Positions 12,786 through 23,344 of a stretch of DNA of 64,000 bases are shown here, piece by piece; the first letter of the stretch is position 1; every line of letters begins with the position of its first letter. The notes under the pieces were generated by a model. That model was not told the DNA's origin and did not search any database. It saw only the letters and a program-made list of their open reading frames with translations. The stretch comes from Epiperipatus broadwayi (taxonomy: Eukaryota; Onychophora; Udeonychophora; Euonychophora; Peripatidae). The position numbers were made by a program, and so were the translations under genes. The DNA is taken from the NCBI GenBank assembly GCA_028023455.1, contig JAQFVV010006449.1:60001-124000 (forward strand), written 5' to 3'.

Positions 12786-12850
12786 GATTGTCTGTGGCCT
12801 TGTGGTTAGCATGGCTGCCTTCCAAGCAGCCAGCTCTGGTTTGCCTTTCA
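12786..12850 (+). pseudogene. tRNA-Gly(TCC)-like pseudogene or SINE head
   Basis: TTGTGGTTAGCATGG matches a tRNA D-arm/box A. It is followed by a perfect 5-bp anticodon stem GCTGC/GCAGC enclosing the 7-nt loop CTTCCAA, anticodon TCC. The T-arm (GGTTTGCCTTTC) is a poor box B and does not close, and there is no acceptor pairing, so it is not a working tRNA. It may be the head of a tRNA-derived SINE. Confidence 0.5.
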
Positions 12851-13480
12851 GTCAACACTTTGACAAATGAAAAAAGAACTATTATCTTTCTATTATATTA
12901 AAGACAAAATGATATAGCTCCCAACCAACTAGTATATATTTTCAAACAATGTAAACACTTGCTTGGGATTCATATGAAGCCTGAGTATCCAAAGTGATAG
13001 ACTTGTATCATTAATCTATGAACCTTTAACCCCAGTAATACTAAATTAAAAATACATAACAAAAAATAACTCAATGATTTATTGCTGAGAAATATATAAG
13101 AAGTCCCAGAACTAAAACTGAGAGAGTCAGGTTCATGACACATGGATGTTGAGCTGTACTTTCTGTCACTTTGGCAATGTGGCATTTGAGATATGATATG
13201 AGTAATATTTTTGCAGTAAGATTTTTTCGCATTAAATGACCATAAATGTTTATTATTTATCATGGACTTTGTGGTCCATCATAGATAAACTGAAGTAAAA
13301 CTGTTATGCTTCAGCAAAATCTTTTCTTTTTTAAAAAAATTTTTTTTTTTATTCATAGTCAAGATATTTACTTAAAAACATTAAATTATTAATTTCTTGG
13401 GAGTCCATAGCAGTCAACCATGCAGAATGATACTTATAAAAATGACCTCCTAATCATTAAAGTACTTATAAATAAATGTA
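12851..13480. other. Intergenic sequence
   Basis: Nothing recognised apart from an A/T homopolymer run near 13,330-13,350. Confidence 0.4.
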
Positions 13481-13484
13481 ATAT

Positions 13485-13626
13485 AAGGGATTTGAATACA
13501 GACTTTCAAGCTTTTTTCATCTATACATTTGATCTCATAAAACCAAATTAAAATTCACACACACATGCTTGCTAAACCAGCACTCATCCATCAGTCCATA
13601 TCATCATCATGCGCGCACGCACACAT

Positions 13627-13679
<53 letters not shown>

Positions 13680-14137
13680 ATGTTTGGTTTATATTAAAAT
13701 AGCAAATCTACAAATATTTATGGACATGCTTTAACCTACTCCACCCTCCAAATCTTAGCCATTCATACAATCGAAAATTTGATGATGGTGTGGCAGATTG
13801 ACTAAAGGTCAACATGGGCATGACAGTTATATTGGCAAGAACAATGAATTTGGATGTAGCAACATCAGAATTTTAATGATATGGATGGCTAAGTGTTGGA
13901 GGGTGAAGTAGATTGAAGCTTGTTTATTAAAATTTGAAGATTTACTATCTTTATATAAATTGAGCATTGATTATATGTATGTGCAAGATAATGATATGGA
14001 CCAACTCATAGCTTTTGGTTCAGCACAAAATACATATATTGAAAATCATTTATTTTTGTGCATGTGTTGTCATGGGTATTGGTTATATGAGATCAAGTTG
14101 ATAGCTGAAAGAAACTTGAAAGTTTGTTCAAATTCCC
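13485..14137. mobile_element. Palindromic hammerhead-bearing element, older copy
   Basis: Terminal inverted repeats AGGGATTTGAATACAGACTT (13,487) and its near complement ending TTCAAATTCCCT (14,126-14,137). Internal inverted blocks at about 13,730-13,775 and 13,880-13,920 share CACCCTCCAA/TTGGAGGGTG. Both arms contain worn hammerhead remnants: 13,573-13,600 on the minus strand, and about 13,999-14,040 on the plus strand, where CTCATAG replaces CTGATGA. The ends and inner blocks match the 18,698-19,218 element, so these are two copies of one family. The left arm has expanded into a (CA)n(TA)n tract. Confidence 0.65.
13611..13678. repeat. (CA)n/(TA)n microsatellite
   Basis: GCGC/ACAC run passing into a TA run and back to ACAC, inside the left arm of the palindromic element. 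Confidence 0.9.
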
Positions 14138-14139
14138 TA

Positions 14140-17100
14140 CATTACATTTAATCTCTAACCACATGAATGATGGTTGCATATCAAAAATAGTATTATATAA
14201 ACATAAAGGGCACTCAAATATTTATCATGCACAAATCATGCAGGTTTTTGCTCTTTAGAGTGATTGTTATATTTTATTAATAAAAGTAATTTACGTATAA
14301 AAAGACAAGGAAGCTGAATAAGCATTTGGGCTGACATAATTATTACAATATTAATTTAATTTCACTAGTTGTTAATCACTGAATCAAGAATCTGTCCTTG
14401 TTGTACCAATTTTTTAAATCACTATGATTTTAAAATTAACTTATACCTTGCTATTATAGATCAAATGTCAGCAAATTATTCTTTTTAATATATTTAACAG
14501 CTGGGTATATTTGCAAGCTTATTTTAAAAAAAACATTGATGAATTTAATAACTTTTACACCACCAAACAATTTCTTAAAAATGCATGGATAAAGATATTT
14601 TACAAATTCAACTTTGGGATCATTTGACTTTGAAAATATATTTATCCATGTATTTGAAAAAGAAATTGGTGGTGTGGAGATATCAATTATATCTATAAAA
14701 GATATTGCACATGGGAAACAAGAAATTAAATTGAATAACTCTCTATGTGGGTGTTTGGTTATTTTATAGTTTTAATAAATAATTAGTAATTCGCATGATT
14801 GTATTTATTATCAAGGGTGCATTGTCTTAAAGTTCTGCAAAGAATAAATTTGACATTTTTAAATCAAAATGTAATAACTTATTAAAATGGTAGGAATTTA
14901 TACTTTGAATATTATTGGAAGCTATAAAGTGATTTTTTGAATAAGTTACGAAAACTACAACAAATTTTAAGACGATTAATCTTTTACATGTAAGATCATG
15001 GAAATTTTATAAAAAAAATGTTTTCCATCTAATGAATATGTACTGATATTAAGATAGGAGACTTCACCAGTATTAGAGGAACAATTTTTTCGCTGTTCAT
15101 TCAGTATGCACTAGAGGTCATTTCTGGTTCAGCTCAATCTCTAGAAAACAGCAATCATTTTTCCTACAATAAAATAAAATTAATGATCAAACTCTTCTTT
15201 TTTCACAAATATGTGCAACCACATGGAGCTTAATCACTTTGCCTACACCACTGTAAACACTGGTCATAAAGTTAAGATATGAATTTAGCATTAGTGCCCA
15301 ATCCTCATCATTATCCATATGGTTTACTGATTAAATTCATTATATAGCAAAACAACAACCTAATTGGAAAAAAACACATCAAATCTAAGTAAAATCTAAA
15401 TTGAAGCATATTTCATATTTTGATTACATCTTCCCTACTTGTATATCACTCCTTTTGAAACTGGTTTCATATAGTATATATTTAAGGTAGAATATGGATA
15501 TTAATAGTGCATTTTTGTATTTATATATTATTTTAGATAATAGAAAATATTAATAGTGCACAACTATATTTATTATACATACAGATATGCAGCATTAACA
15601 TTTCTCCACTACCTAAAATATAACTTATGTATACTTTCAATAAGTTCTCTGTACTTAAACTAATATAAACTGTACAACTATATGCTTCATTAATAGAGAT
15701 TCAATTTAAATTAGTTTATTCACCATATTTAGATCACTATAGTTTTATTTATGTGGGTATCTTTTTTCTAACGTATGTATTAGCATTCAGATGAGAATGC
15801 TGATATTATTTACTAGTTTGTACAAATAACTGTCTGAATTTGACTTGTGATGTTATGGTAACACATTTACACTGAGTTGCTCTATTGTAAGATTATATAT
15901 TATCAGCACTATATTTAATAACATGATAAATTAAAAAGTTATTAAAATTATCAGAATTTATATTATTATTTACATGAATTTAATAGCTGCTGTTTGTTTA
16001 TAGCATTATGAAAATTATTAGAATATAATGAACAAAGTAACATTCTGTATTTCTTTCCATGCAAATCTTTAATATCATTAAATATAACTTTTTTTCTTTT
16101 AAAATAACTGTGAAACTGCTGTAAGCTTTAGCAAATAATAAATGCTAGATATTATGGCATAATAAATTCCTACCATATGCTGTCTGATCCAATATTACAT
16201 CTCATCAATGAGAAGCTTTGAATCTTGGAACACCACATCTGGTCCTTTAAGATCTAATGCACTTTTCTCTTAACAATCCCCATTTTCTACATTGTTTTAC
16301 TATTAAACTGTCAGTCCAGATTGAAAATCAAATGTATTGCATTAAAGTCAACTTATTCTATAGTCATGTGGATCTGAAACCAGTTCAATATTTATATATT
16401 ATATTGTCTTTAGTTTTGAACAATTATTAGAAACCCTACCCTGTGACCAGGATTGGTATGAAAGCTATAAATTCCAGCTTATACATTGTTATCTCAATTT
16501 CTTTCACCACAGAGATGCCATCTCCTGTTAGCTTTAATAATTAATAAATATCAGTGATAAGGATTTATTAAGCATAATCATTTGCCATCTATTACTTGGT
16601 AAAGCTCGAAGTAGATGGCATTGTTCTGGTAAAAAAGAAAAATATTCTGTTCACTTAGCAATGTTCAAGCTGGAGTCATGTGATAAAATCCAGTGTTGTT
16701 AAACAATCAATAGTTGCTTCGATTATTATAATTTATTAAAGTATACTCTTTATATGTTTAATTTATGTTGAATAAAAAATTAATAATATTAAATGAATCT
16801 GCATGAGAAGAATGTTGATATTCATTTTATTTATTATATGTTTTCAAATATTCTTTGTACACAAAGCTTATCATTGATATATGTAAGATTATAAATGGTA
16901 CTTCATAAATATTTCTCATGATTTATTTTTAATACCACATCATTTGTTTAAACACAATATGATTGAAATATTAAATCAAACAAGAGTTTTAAATATTCCA
17001 TAGGAGTTTTACAATGATGGTTAAATAAAGTAGAATTATAAAAGCAGTAAGACACTACAGGATTGTGACTTTTATAATGTTGTTTACCACCAAGTTCTTT

Positions 17101-17660
17101 TTCCTTTAATTATAGTTTAACACAACATGTGATTGCAATTACAAATGGTGAGAAGGAAAACAAATTTTTGCTACAGAACATTATTAAGTACTCTGTGATC
17201 ATGTGATATATACTGCTTTAATACCACTTTTGCATAGAGGTGCATATCATTATTAATAATATAAGGAAACCATATTTTAATACTATACTGATTTCAGATT
17301 TATCTGACTATACAATAAAGTTCAATTATGTTAGGAACAATATAATTTTTTATAATAAAAAAATAAAATATGGCTGCCAGAAAAAAAGGTGGATTACATT
17401 AAGACAATCAGATACACTGCTCTCAGATTAAAAAACTCATCTCATAAAAACCATAAGCTGGAAACCATTCTGGGAATATGATTGCAACAGTAGTGGATAG
17501 ATATCTGTTAAGCACTATCATCAGCACTAGTGGTTACTAATAAATATGCCAGGTGCCATTACTATAGCATAAAAAAGAATTTGAAGTAAATATATTTATA
17601 AGGTCTATTTTAAATGTAATTAGTAAAGATTTGAAGTTAGATTTTAAAGCTCTCTACAAT
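14140..17660. other. Intergenic sequence with traces of dispersed repeats
   Basis: No coding region recognised. A partial relative of the ~440-bp family lies at about 16,180-16,500 (compare GAGAAGCTTTGAATCTT and GTGGATCTGAAACCAGTTCA with 17,860-18,050). Otherwise unremarkable AT-rich DNA. Confidence 0.4.
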
Positions 17661-17670
17661 GATTCATTCC

Positions 17671-18210
17671 AATAAACCACATGATCACCATCTTTTTGCT
17701 AGCACATAACAGTTATAAACAGGCAAAACTCTCCATGCAGTAGTGCCACCCTGTGCCAACCACAATAATCATAGGATGTCAGAAGGCTTGTGCATAAAAT
17801 CCCATCGAGTGTCTAATCATCCCATATCCCCAAACTAGTTTCTGGCTTGTGGCTTCGTCAGTGAGGAGCTTTGGATCTGAGAGCATTGCACCTAGATACT
17901 AGGATCTAAAACAACCCTCCAGCATCCACCTTCTCTCTCTACTTAACTACAAAACTATGAGAATGAAATTAAAAACACAATATTTTCAGTCTAACCTCAA
18001 TAACTTATATAGTCATATGGGTCTGAAATCAGTTCAGCACCCATACATTTTGGTGCCTTTGGCTCTTTAACAGCCATAGCCACCACTATCATGTTAGGCA
18101 GGATTGGTGTTAAACCACTAAACATCACATGATCACCATCTCATTTGCTAGCACATAAGTGTTATTAAACAGGCAAAACTCTCCATACAGTAGTGCAATA
18201 CAAACATCTA
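17671..18210 (-). repeat. ~440-bp dispersed tandem repeat family, 1.2 units
   Basis: The block ACATGATCACCATC through GGCAAAACTCTCCAT (17,679-17,740) recurs at 18,128-18,188, so the unit is tandem with a period of about 447 bp. Relatives occur at 27,890-29,110. Strand is given for the hammerhead-like core it contains. Confidence 0.75.
17827..17867 (-). ncRNA. Hammerhead-like ribozyme motif with weak stem II
   Basis: On the minus strand: stem I UCCUCA pairs with UGGGGA (one G.U); then CUGACGA, which fits the CUGANGA core; a 12-nt stem-II segment; GAAA; a self-complementary stem III ACUAGU; and U before the 3' strand of stem I. Every element is in hammerhead order, but stem II has only about 2 bp, so activity is doubtful. 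Confidence 0.4.
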
Positions 18211-18792
18211 AATAACACCTATAATAAAATAAAATAATAAGTTAACATCAACAAAATCATTTAAGTATTGAAGCATCTGTTTTTTAATTATTCTTTTGAT
18301 TATATATTGATTTTATTTTTTATTAAGGCAAGATTTTTGTGATGCCCAGATGCATTTCATCCCAGCATATAATGACCGTGGGGAGAGAGATTACATTACT
18401 TATCAATTGGACTAAATCACAATTTATTATGCATGTCTTATTCATTTTTATTTAATATGTATCAATACAAAATTATTATAATTTGATTCACAAATTCCAT
18501 TACCTATATTTACAACTATGATGCCAAACACTTTAGATCAATGCATTCATGATTATTACCAATTTTTTATTAAGCTAAAATATATCATTTCTGGCTCAGA
18601 TATGAATTTTTAACTAATTAAAATATCTGTTTTTACTTTAACTTAATTACTGAAGCACAAAAGTTATTATATACCTGTGTCTATATATGTAATATATAGG
18701 GTATATAAACACAGACTTTAACATGACCCACCACTATCCACACTATCTCATAACACTGATACACTTGAACACATATATGTTGAAAAGATAAA

Positions 18793-18852
18793 TAATCATC
18801 AATATACATATTTCATGCTAAACCAGCAATCATCAGTGGGTCCAGATTACCA
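18793..18852 (-). ncRNA. Hammerhead ribozyme, diverged partner copy
   Basis: Reverse-strand equivalent of the 19,065 ribozyme in the left arm of the palindrome. The core CTGATGA (18,830-18,836), the stem II hairpin and GAAA (18,811-18,814) are intact. Inner stem I has become CCCA/UUGA and stem III AUAUGUAU, both weaker than in the right arm. It may be partly active. Confidence 0.6.
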
Positions 18853-19064
18853 TCTCCACACATTTATGCTATAAGTGCTTAGATATATATATTAAGACAG
18901 TCAATTCTCATACTTTAATATACAGGCTTCAGTCTACTCCAACTCTTTAATTGTGGATGGTTGAAGAGATGGAGTGTGGAGTAGATTGAAGCCTGTCTAT
19001 TATAGAATAAGGATTGACTGTCTTAATATATATCTGAGCATTTGTAGCATATATGTGTGGAAAT

Positions 19065-19126
19065 GGTAATCTGGACCAACTGATGATTGCTGGTTTAGCA
19101 TGAAATACGTATATTGGTGATTATTT
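19065..19126 (+). ncRNA. Type I hammerhead ribozyme, apparently intact
   Basis: All canonical parts are present. Stem I inner CCAA (19,076-19,079) pairs with UUGG (19,114-19,117), and outer GGUAAUC (19,065-19,071) pairs with GAUUAUU (19,119-19,125) across an internal loop. The core CUGAUGA is at 19,080-19,086. Stem II AUUGCU/AGCAU-type hairpin spans 19,086-19,101, and GAAA is at 19,102-19,105. Stem III is the short palindrome AUACGUAU (19,105-19,112). The cleavage nucleotide is A 19,113, allowed at H17. A very short self-complementary stem III is the hallmark of retrozyme/PLE hammerheads, which are thought to cut best as dimers. Self-cleavage is predicted, not shown. Confidence 0.8.
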
Positions 19127-19599
19127 ATTTTTTCAACATATGTGTGTTCAAGTGTATCAGTGTTATGAGATAGTGTGGAGAGTGGTGCGTCGTGTAAAAG
19201 TCTGTGCTCAAATACCCTATTTATTTAATATAATTACATAATATAATAATCTAACAATCAATCTTTCTTTTCCTAGTGAAATATTTTTTACATTATTACA
19301 TTTTGATTTACAAGTGGCAAATATATCTTACCACAACTTTGACATGTCTATTATAAATAAATATAGTAATGATTATAAGAAATCATTTATTAAACTAAAG
19401 ATTATTTCTAGCACATATACAAACTTTAAACATCAACATTCATATATCTGGATTTTTGTATAATAAAACACACACACATGAATTGATTTAACTTCATTTC
19501 TTCTATATGTAGGGTCTATTACAGGTCTTAATAACCTCTACACCATTACACATTTTTGAAATACATGAGTAAGATACCTGAAAAAACATATCCCCCCCA

Positions 19600-19646
19600 T
19601 GATGTATTTCATGCTGAACCAGCATTCATAAGTTGGCCCAGCTTAC
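19600..19646 (-). ncRNA. Decayed hammerhead ribozyme
   Basis: Minus strand reads CCAA, CUUAUGA, a perfect AUGCUG/CAGCAU stem II and GAAA. The invariant G5 of the core is U, and stem I is only partly paired, so it should be inactive. It stands alone, without a visible second unit. Confidence 0.55.
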
Positions 19647-19649
19647 CAA

Positions 19650-20733
19650 GTCTCACATATATCTTTATTCTTTGTCTGCATAGTGTCAGTATACATGTGC
19701 TTTGAGTATGTGTGGTGGTATATTAGAGTATCCATGAAGTTGAATTGCTTCATGTATGTGTTTAATCGAGTAAGCAGATATATTAATATTTAAGCAAGTT
19801 TAAGAATTTTTAACTGTGCTAGTGACAATCTCTAGTTTATAAAATGATATCTGATAACCTTTACTGTATTTATCTACATGAAAACATGTCATAGAGGAGA
19901 TAAATTTGGTATTTTTAAATGGAAATGTAAATATTTACTATTGATGGATACTGAACTTATAAAATTATACATATTGAAAAGGAATTGGATTTACCTGGTA
20001 TGATAATAGGTTAGCAAGGATATCAAGATGGGTAACAGAATCTATCTAGGATCCTTGTGCTTATATACTTACATACCCTTTAACTTCATTCCTGGTAGAT
20101 GAGAGATTAATAATCAAATAAATATTAAACTATATATCTACACTTACCTCATCCTTATCTTTCATTTCCATTATTCTCAAGTTTCCAACTCGTGGAGAAT
20201 CTGCACAGTCATTTAGATTAGGATATATTGATATCATTTAAAATGCAAATATGCATGAATGTGCTTATGTGTATAAGAATAGATGTCGATATATAAAATA
20301 TGTGTAAAATCATATGTAAGTATGTGAAGAAATATGACTAATTGAAAATTGGATATAAAAAAATACACCCAAGAGTTTTTAATTTAACATATATATTTCT
20401 AATAAATATATTTATAATAAGAAACATTTTAATAAATATTATATTCCAATTATTATTCCAAATCCGTATCCCCTAAGAAGAGTACGCATTTGATATTCAT
20501 ATTAATGTAAAGGAAATTTATATGATACTTATGGTGGTCTAAATCGGTCTTGCTTGCTACATTATTATATTGGTATTATAATTTGTTTTGATTTCATGAA
20601 CTTTATGGCCACAATTCATATAAATCATATTGATAATATAGGAGACCCCTGTTATATATTGTAATTATATAAAATAACAGTAAAGACCATTTATAATAGG
20701 AATAATTATTTAAATATACAAAAACATTCAATT

Positions 20734-20735
<2 letters not shown>
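19650..20735. other. AT-rich intergenic sequence
   Basis: Nothing recognised; a TA run followed by TG repeats at about 20,737-20,770 borders the PLE palindrome. Confidence 0.5.
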
Positions 20736-20770
<35 letters not shown>

Positions 20771-20840
20771 AACTCTATAAATAAATATTTGAAAATACGG
20801 TAATTAAAAGTCAATAAAAATTATATGTATAACTATAACT

Positions 20841-20877
20841 TAGAAGCACTTTCACTACGTTGTAGCTTTGTCAACTA
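20841..20877 (-). ncRNA. Hammerhead-like motif in PLE 3' region (left arm)
   Basis: Mirror copy of the motif at 22,351-22,387, with AGUGCU instead of AGCGCU in stem III. Confidence 0.4.
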
Positions 20878-20913
20878 TCATATTTAAAATGTCAACTTTC
20901 GCATAATTCAATG

Positions 20914-21523
20914 TCAACTTTCCCATAATTTTGTTATCTTAATGTTTGCTGCTTGCCGATTAATTAAATTTTGCTTGTATTTATATATTAACATCGCCTC
21001 TTTAATTTTTCTTTTATTGTTATTTCTTTCAGTTTCCAATATTTTTACATTGTTATAATCAAAATCAAAACCATATATATATATATGATTTATTATGGTC
21101 ATAAAAAACAGAAGCTGATAAATTCTCACTATTTTTAAAATTTTGTTTCGTATTTTGAACCCTTTTAAACAATAATATGCTCTCTTTTGTTCTTTTTTCC
21201 TATGTGCACCTCGATTCACCTATATATTCACTACCACACTTACCCATCCATTTGTAAATGATACAATTTTTATTTGTCAATAAAGTTTTATCTTTTGAAT
21301 TGTTTATTAATTTATTTAATGTAGGTGGTGCATAAAATGCTATATCGCATATTCCTTTATAAATTTTCGTAATGAAACTTGCCTGTTGATTTGATATATA
21401 TGTTATTGATATCCACAACTTTTTATCAGAAAAAATAACATTATTATTAATATTTTTATATTTAGAAGTAAAATTTTTAACAGTATAATATACACAATCA
21501 TAATTGTATCCAACGTTTAACAA
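20914..21523 (-). pseudogene. Frameshifted PLE linker + GIY-YIG copy (left arm)
   Basis: The minus-strand counterpart of the right-arm ORF, split into two overlapping frames (21,523-21,200 and 21,219-20,914). The first ends inside the GIY-YIG domain shortly after YIGESRCT; the second resumes one frame off and returns to the PLE frame at GFDFDYNNVKILETERNN. A TATATA expansion near 21,076-21,086 marks one of the indels. The tail ends NIKITKLWES, which is more complete than in the right arm. Confidence 0.75.
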
Positions 21524-21618
21524 CTCATTACAATAAACTTCAATATTTTTAGTTTTATCTGATGCATATTTACAAAGGTTATCATTTCTAAATAAAATGA
21601 CTTCAAACCTGCCATTTT

Positions 21619-22302
21619 ATGTGGCATTGGTCCTTTTTATTTACAAATGATAACCTTTGTAAATATGCATCAGATAAAACTAAAAATATTGAAGTTTATT
21701 GTAATGAGTTGTTAAACATTGGATACAATTATGATTGTGTATATTATACTGTTAAAAATTTTACTTCTAAATATAAAAATATTAATAATAATGTTAATTT
21801 TTCTGATAAAAAGTTGTGGATATCAATACCATATACATTGAATCAACAGGAAAGTTTCATTAAGAAAATTTATAAAGGAATATGTGATATAGCATTTTAT
21901 GCACCACCTACATTAAATAAATTAATAAACAATTCAAAAGATAAAACTTTATTGACAAATAAACATTGTATCATTTACAAATGGACATGTAGGTGTGGTA
22001 GTGAATATATAGGTGAATCGAGGTGCACATTGGAAAAAAGAACAAAAGAGCACATATTATTGTTTAAAAGGGTTCAAAATACGAAACAAAATTTTAAAAA
22101 TAGTGAGAATTTATCAGCTTCTGTTTTTTATGACCATAATAAATCATGTATATATGGTTTTGATTTTGATTATAACAATGTAAAAATATTGGAAACTGAA
22201 AGAAATAACAATAAAAGAAAAATTAAAGAGGTGATGTTAATATACAAATACAAGCAAAATTTAATTAATCGGCAAGCAGCAAATGTTAAGATAACAGAAT
22301 GA
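21619..22302 (+). CDS. Truncated Penelope-like protein: linker + GIY-YIG endonuclease
   Basis: 227 codons, open throughout. Residues about 55-110 form the PLE linker (LWISIPYTLNQQESFIKKIY, IAFYAPPTLNKLINNSKDK). Residues about 120-150 form the GIY-YIG domain: IIYKWTCRCGSEYIGESRCT, then LEKRTKEH, supplying the YIG motif, paired Cys, the conserved Arg and a Glu/His block. The C-terminal tail (about 185-227) reads FDYNNVKILETERNNNKRKI, KEVMLIYKYKQNLINRQAAN. In PLEs this endonuclease nicks the target for primed reverse transcription. The RT domain is missing, and the ATG used lies in the palindrome spacer, so the ORF start is accidental. It is probably a remnant, but it is the best preserved protein in the window apart from the exon at 60.9 kb. 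Domain assignment is confident; expression is not claimed. Confidence 0.8.
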   Translation: MWHWSFLFTNDNLCKYASDKTKNIEVYCNELLNIGYNYDCVYYTVKNFTSKYKNINNNVNFSDKKLWISIPYTLNQQESFIKKIYKGICDIAFYAPPTLNKLINNSKDKTLLTNKHCIIYKWTCRCGSEYIGESRCTLEKRTKEHILLFKRVQNTKQNFKNSENLSASVFYDHNKSCIYGFDFDYNNVKILETERNNNKRKIKEVMLIYKYKQNLINRQAANVKITE

Positions 22303-22350
22303 TGGGGAAGTTGACATTGAATTATTGGAAAGTTGACATTTTAAATGTGA

Positions 22351-22387
22351 TAGTTGACAAAGCTACAACGTAGTGAAAGCGCTTCTA
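22351..22387 (+). ncRNA. Hammerhead-like motif in PLE 3' region (right arm)
   Basis: Order: short stem I UAG/CUA; UUGACAA in place of CUGANGA; a stem II hairpin CUAC-AAC-GUAG; GAAA; a self-complementary stem III AGCGCU; and U before stem I. Two core substitutions predict weak or no activity. Confidence 0.45.
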
Positions 22388-22662
22388 AGTTATAGTTATA
22401 CATATATTTTTATTGACTTTTAATTACTGTATTTTCAAATATTTATTTATAGAGTTACGTATATTATTTTGAAGAAATACAGACATTGATTTGTAATATA
22501 TATATATATATATATAAATTGAATGTTTTTCAGTATATATAACAAACATGCTTAGACGGTGTTTTTGGTAAAACACCATCTGTTGATCATAAATACAAGC
22601 GTTGGCAAGTTTAACTTGCTTTTTTGTTTTTCATAAATGTACCTTTGAAGTTTTTCTTGCAA

Positions 22663-22712
<50 letters not shown>

Positions 22713-22882
22713 CAGAGGTTTCTACTATGTGGAGATACTGAACTGATATCAGACCCATATAGCTATCTGGCTTGCTATGCTGATTTTGAAGACATTACGT
22801 GTCTAAAAAATTCACGCTTCCAAGCTGAATAGAAATTGTTTCATAAACGCTCAGAGTTTAATGTTTAGATCTAGTTTCTTAT

Positions 22883-22940
22883 TTCCTGTCCTTCACTGAT
22901 GATAGCAAAATCAGCTTGAAATCATGATCTGAAGGTGGAA
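22883..22940 (+). ncRNA. Type I hammerhead ribozyme, retrozyme unit 1
   Basis: Stem I: CCUUCA (22,890-22,895) pairs with UGAAGG (22,930-22,935), and outer UUCC pairs with GGAA (22,937-22,940). Core CUGAUGA at 22,896-22,902 and GAAA at 22,918-22,921 are exact. Stem III is the palindrome AUCAUGAU (22,921-22,928), with C 22,929 at the cleavage position. Stem II is short (AGC/GCU, 22,904-22,916), the weak point of the model. Confidence 0.65.
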
Positions 22941-23286
22941 CTAATGAAAGAGGTAGTGAATGCTTACTCTGACGTTTATGTAAACAAACATGCTTTGACA
23001 GTGTTTTTGGTAAAATGCCATCTGTTGGTCATAAATACAAGCATTGGCAAGTTTAACTTGCTTTTTTTGTTTTTCATAAATGTACCTTTGAAGTTTTTCT
23101 TGCAATGATATATATTGCAGAGGCTTCTACTATGTGGAGATACTGAACTGATATCAGACCCATATAGCTATTGGTTTGCTATGCTGATTTTGAAGACATT
23201 ACGTGTCTAAAAAATTCATGTTTGCAAGCTGAATAGAAATTGTTTCATAGATGCTCAGAGTTTAATATTTAGATCTAGTTTCTTAT

Positions 23287-23344
23287 TTCCTGTCCTTCAC
23301 TGATGATAGAAAAATCAGCTTGAAATCATGATCTGAAGGTGGAA
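23287..23344 (+). ncRNA. Type I hammerhead ribozyme, retrozyme unit 2
   Basis: Same parts as unit 1: stem I CCUUCA/UGAAGG (23,294-23,299; 23,334-23,339), CUGAUGA (23,300-23,306), GAAA (23,322-23,325), AUCAUGAU, then C 23,333. Stem II has lost a pair (AGA in place of AGC), so this copy is predicted to be weaker than unit 1. Confidence 0.55.

Larger units (their letters stand above)
18698..19218. mobile_element. Palindromic hammerhead-bearing element (retrozyme-like), younger copy
   Basis: Ends AGGGTATATAAACACAGACT (18,698) and its near complement ending TCAAATACCCT (19,208-19,218). The arms (about 18,698-18,948 and 18,965-19,218) are near-complementary along their length, meeting at TGGAGTAGATTGAAGCCTG/CAGGCTTCAGTCTACTCCA. 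Each arm carries one hammerhead, pointing outward (- in the left arm, + in the right). This head-to-head layout is the same as in the PLE palindromes nearby. No protein is encoded, so it is non-autonomous. No clear TSD seen. Confidence 0.75.
20770..22458. mobile_element. Head-to-head PLE palindrome (~815-bp arms)
   Basis: Two copies of the same 5'-truncated PLE 3' end lie in opposite orientation: left arm 20,770-21,587 (-), right arm 21,645-22,458 (+), separated by a unique 57-bp spacer. Both 3' tails point outward and end next to (TA)n or TG tracts (20,737-20,770 and 22,498-22,516). The arms encode the same linker, GIY-YIG and C-terminal tail. They differ by scattered substitutions and small indels, so the pair is not an exact fold-back artefact. 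Flanking target duplication is not resolvable in the TA-rich borders. Confidence 0.85.

Noticed and set aside
12786-12850. Functional tRNA-Gly gene
   Set aside because: The anticodon arm is perfect, but the T-arm and acceptor stem do not form.
16200-16230. Hammerhead core from CATTGATGAGATG on the minus strand
   Set aside because: No GAAA or stem I at the required spacing.
18698-19218. Classical MITE (Tc1/hAT type) interpretation of the palindromic element
   Set aside because: No fixed-length TSD, no known TIR signature, and a functional-looking ribozyme in the arms; a retrozyme-like origin explains more, although a DNA-transposon route is not excluded.
22552-22832. Open frames of alternating Ile-Tyr residues on both strands
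   Set aside because: They are translations of the (TA)n tract inside the retrozyme unit, not proteins. The same applies to frames at 42,426-42,611 and 46,842-47,077.
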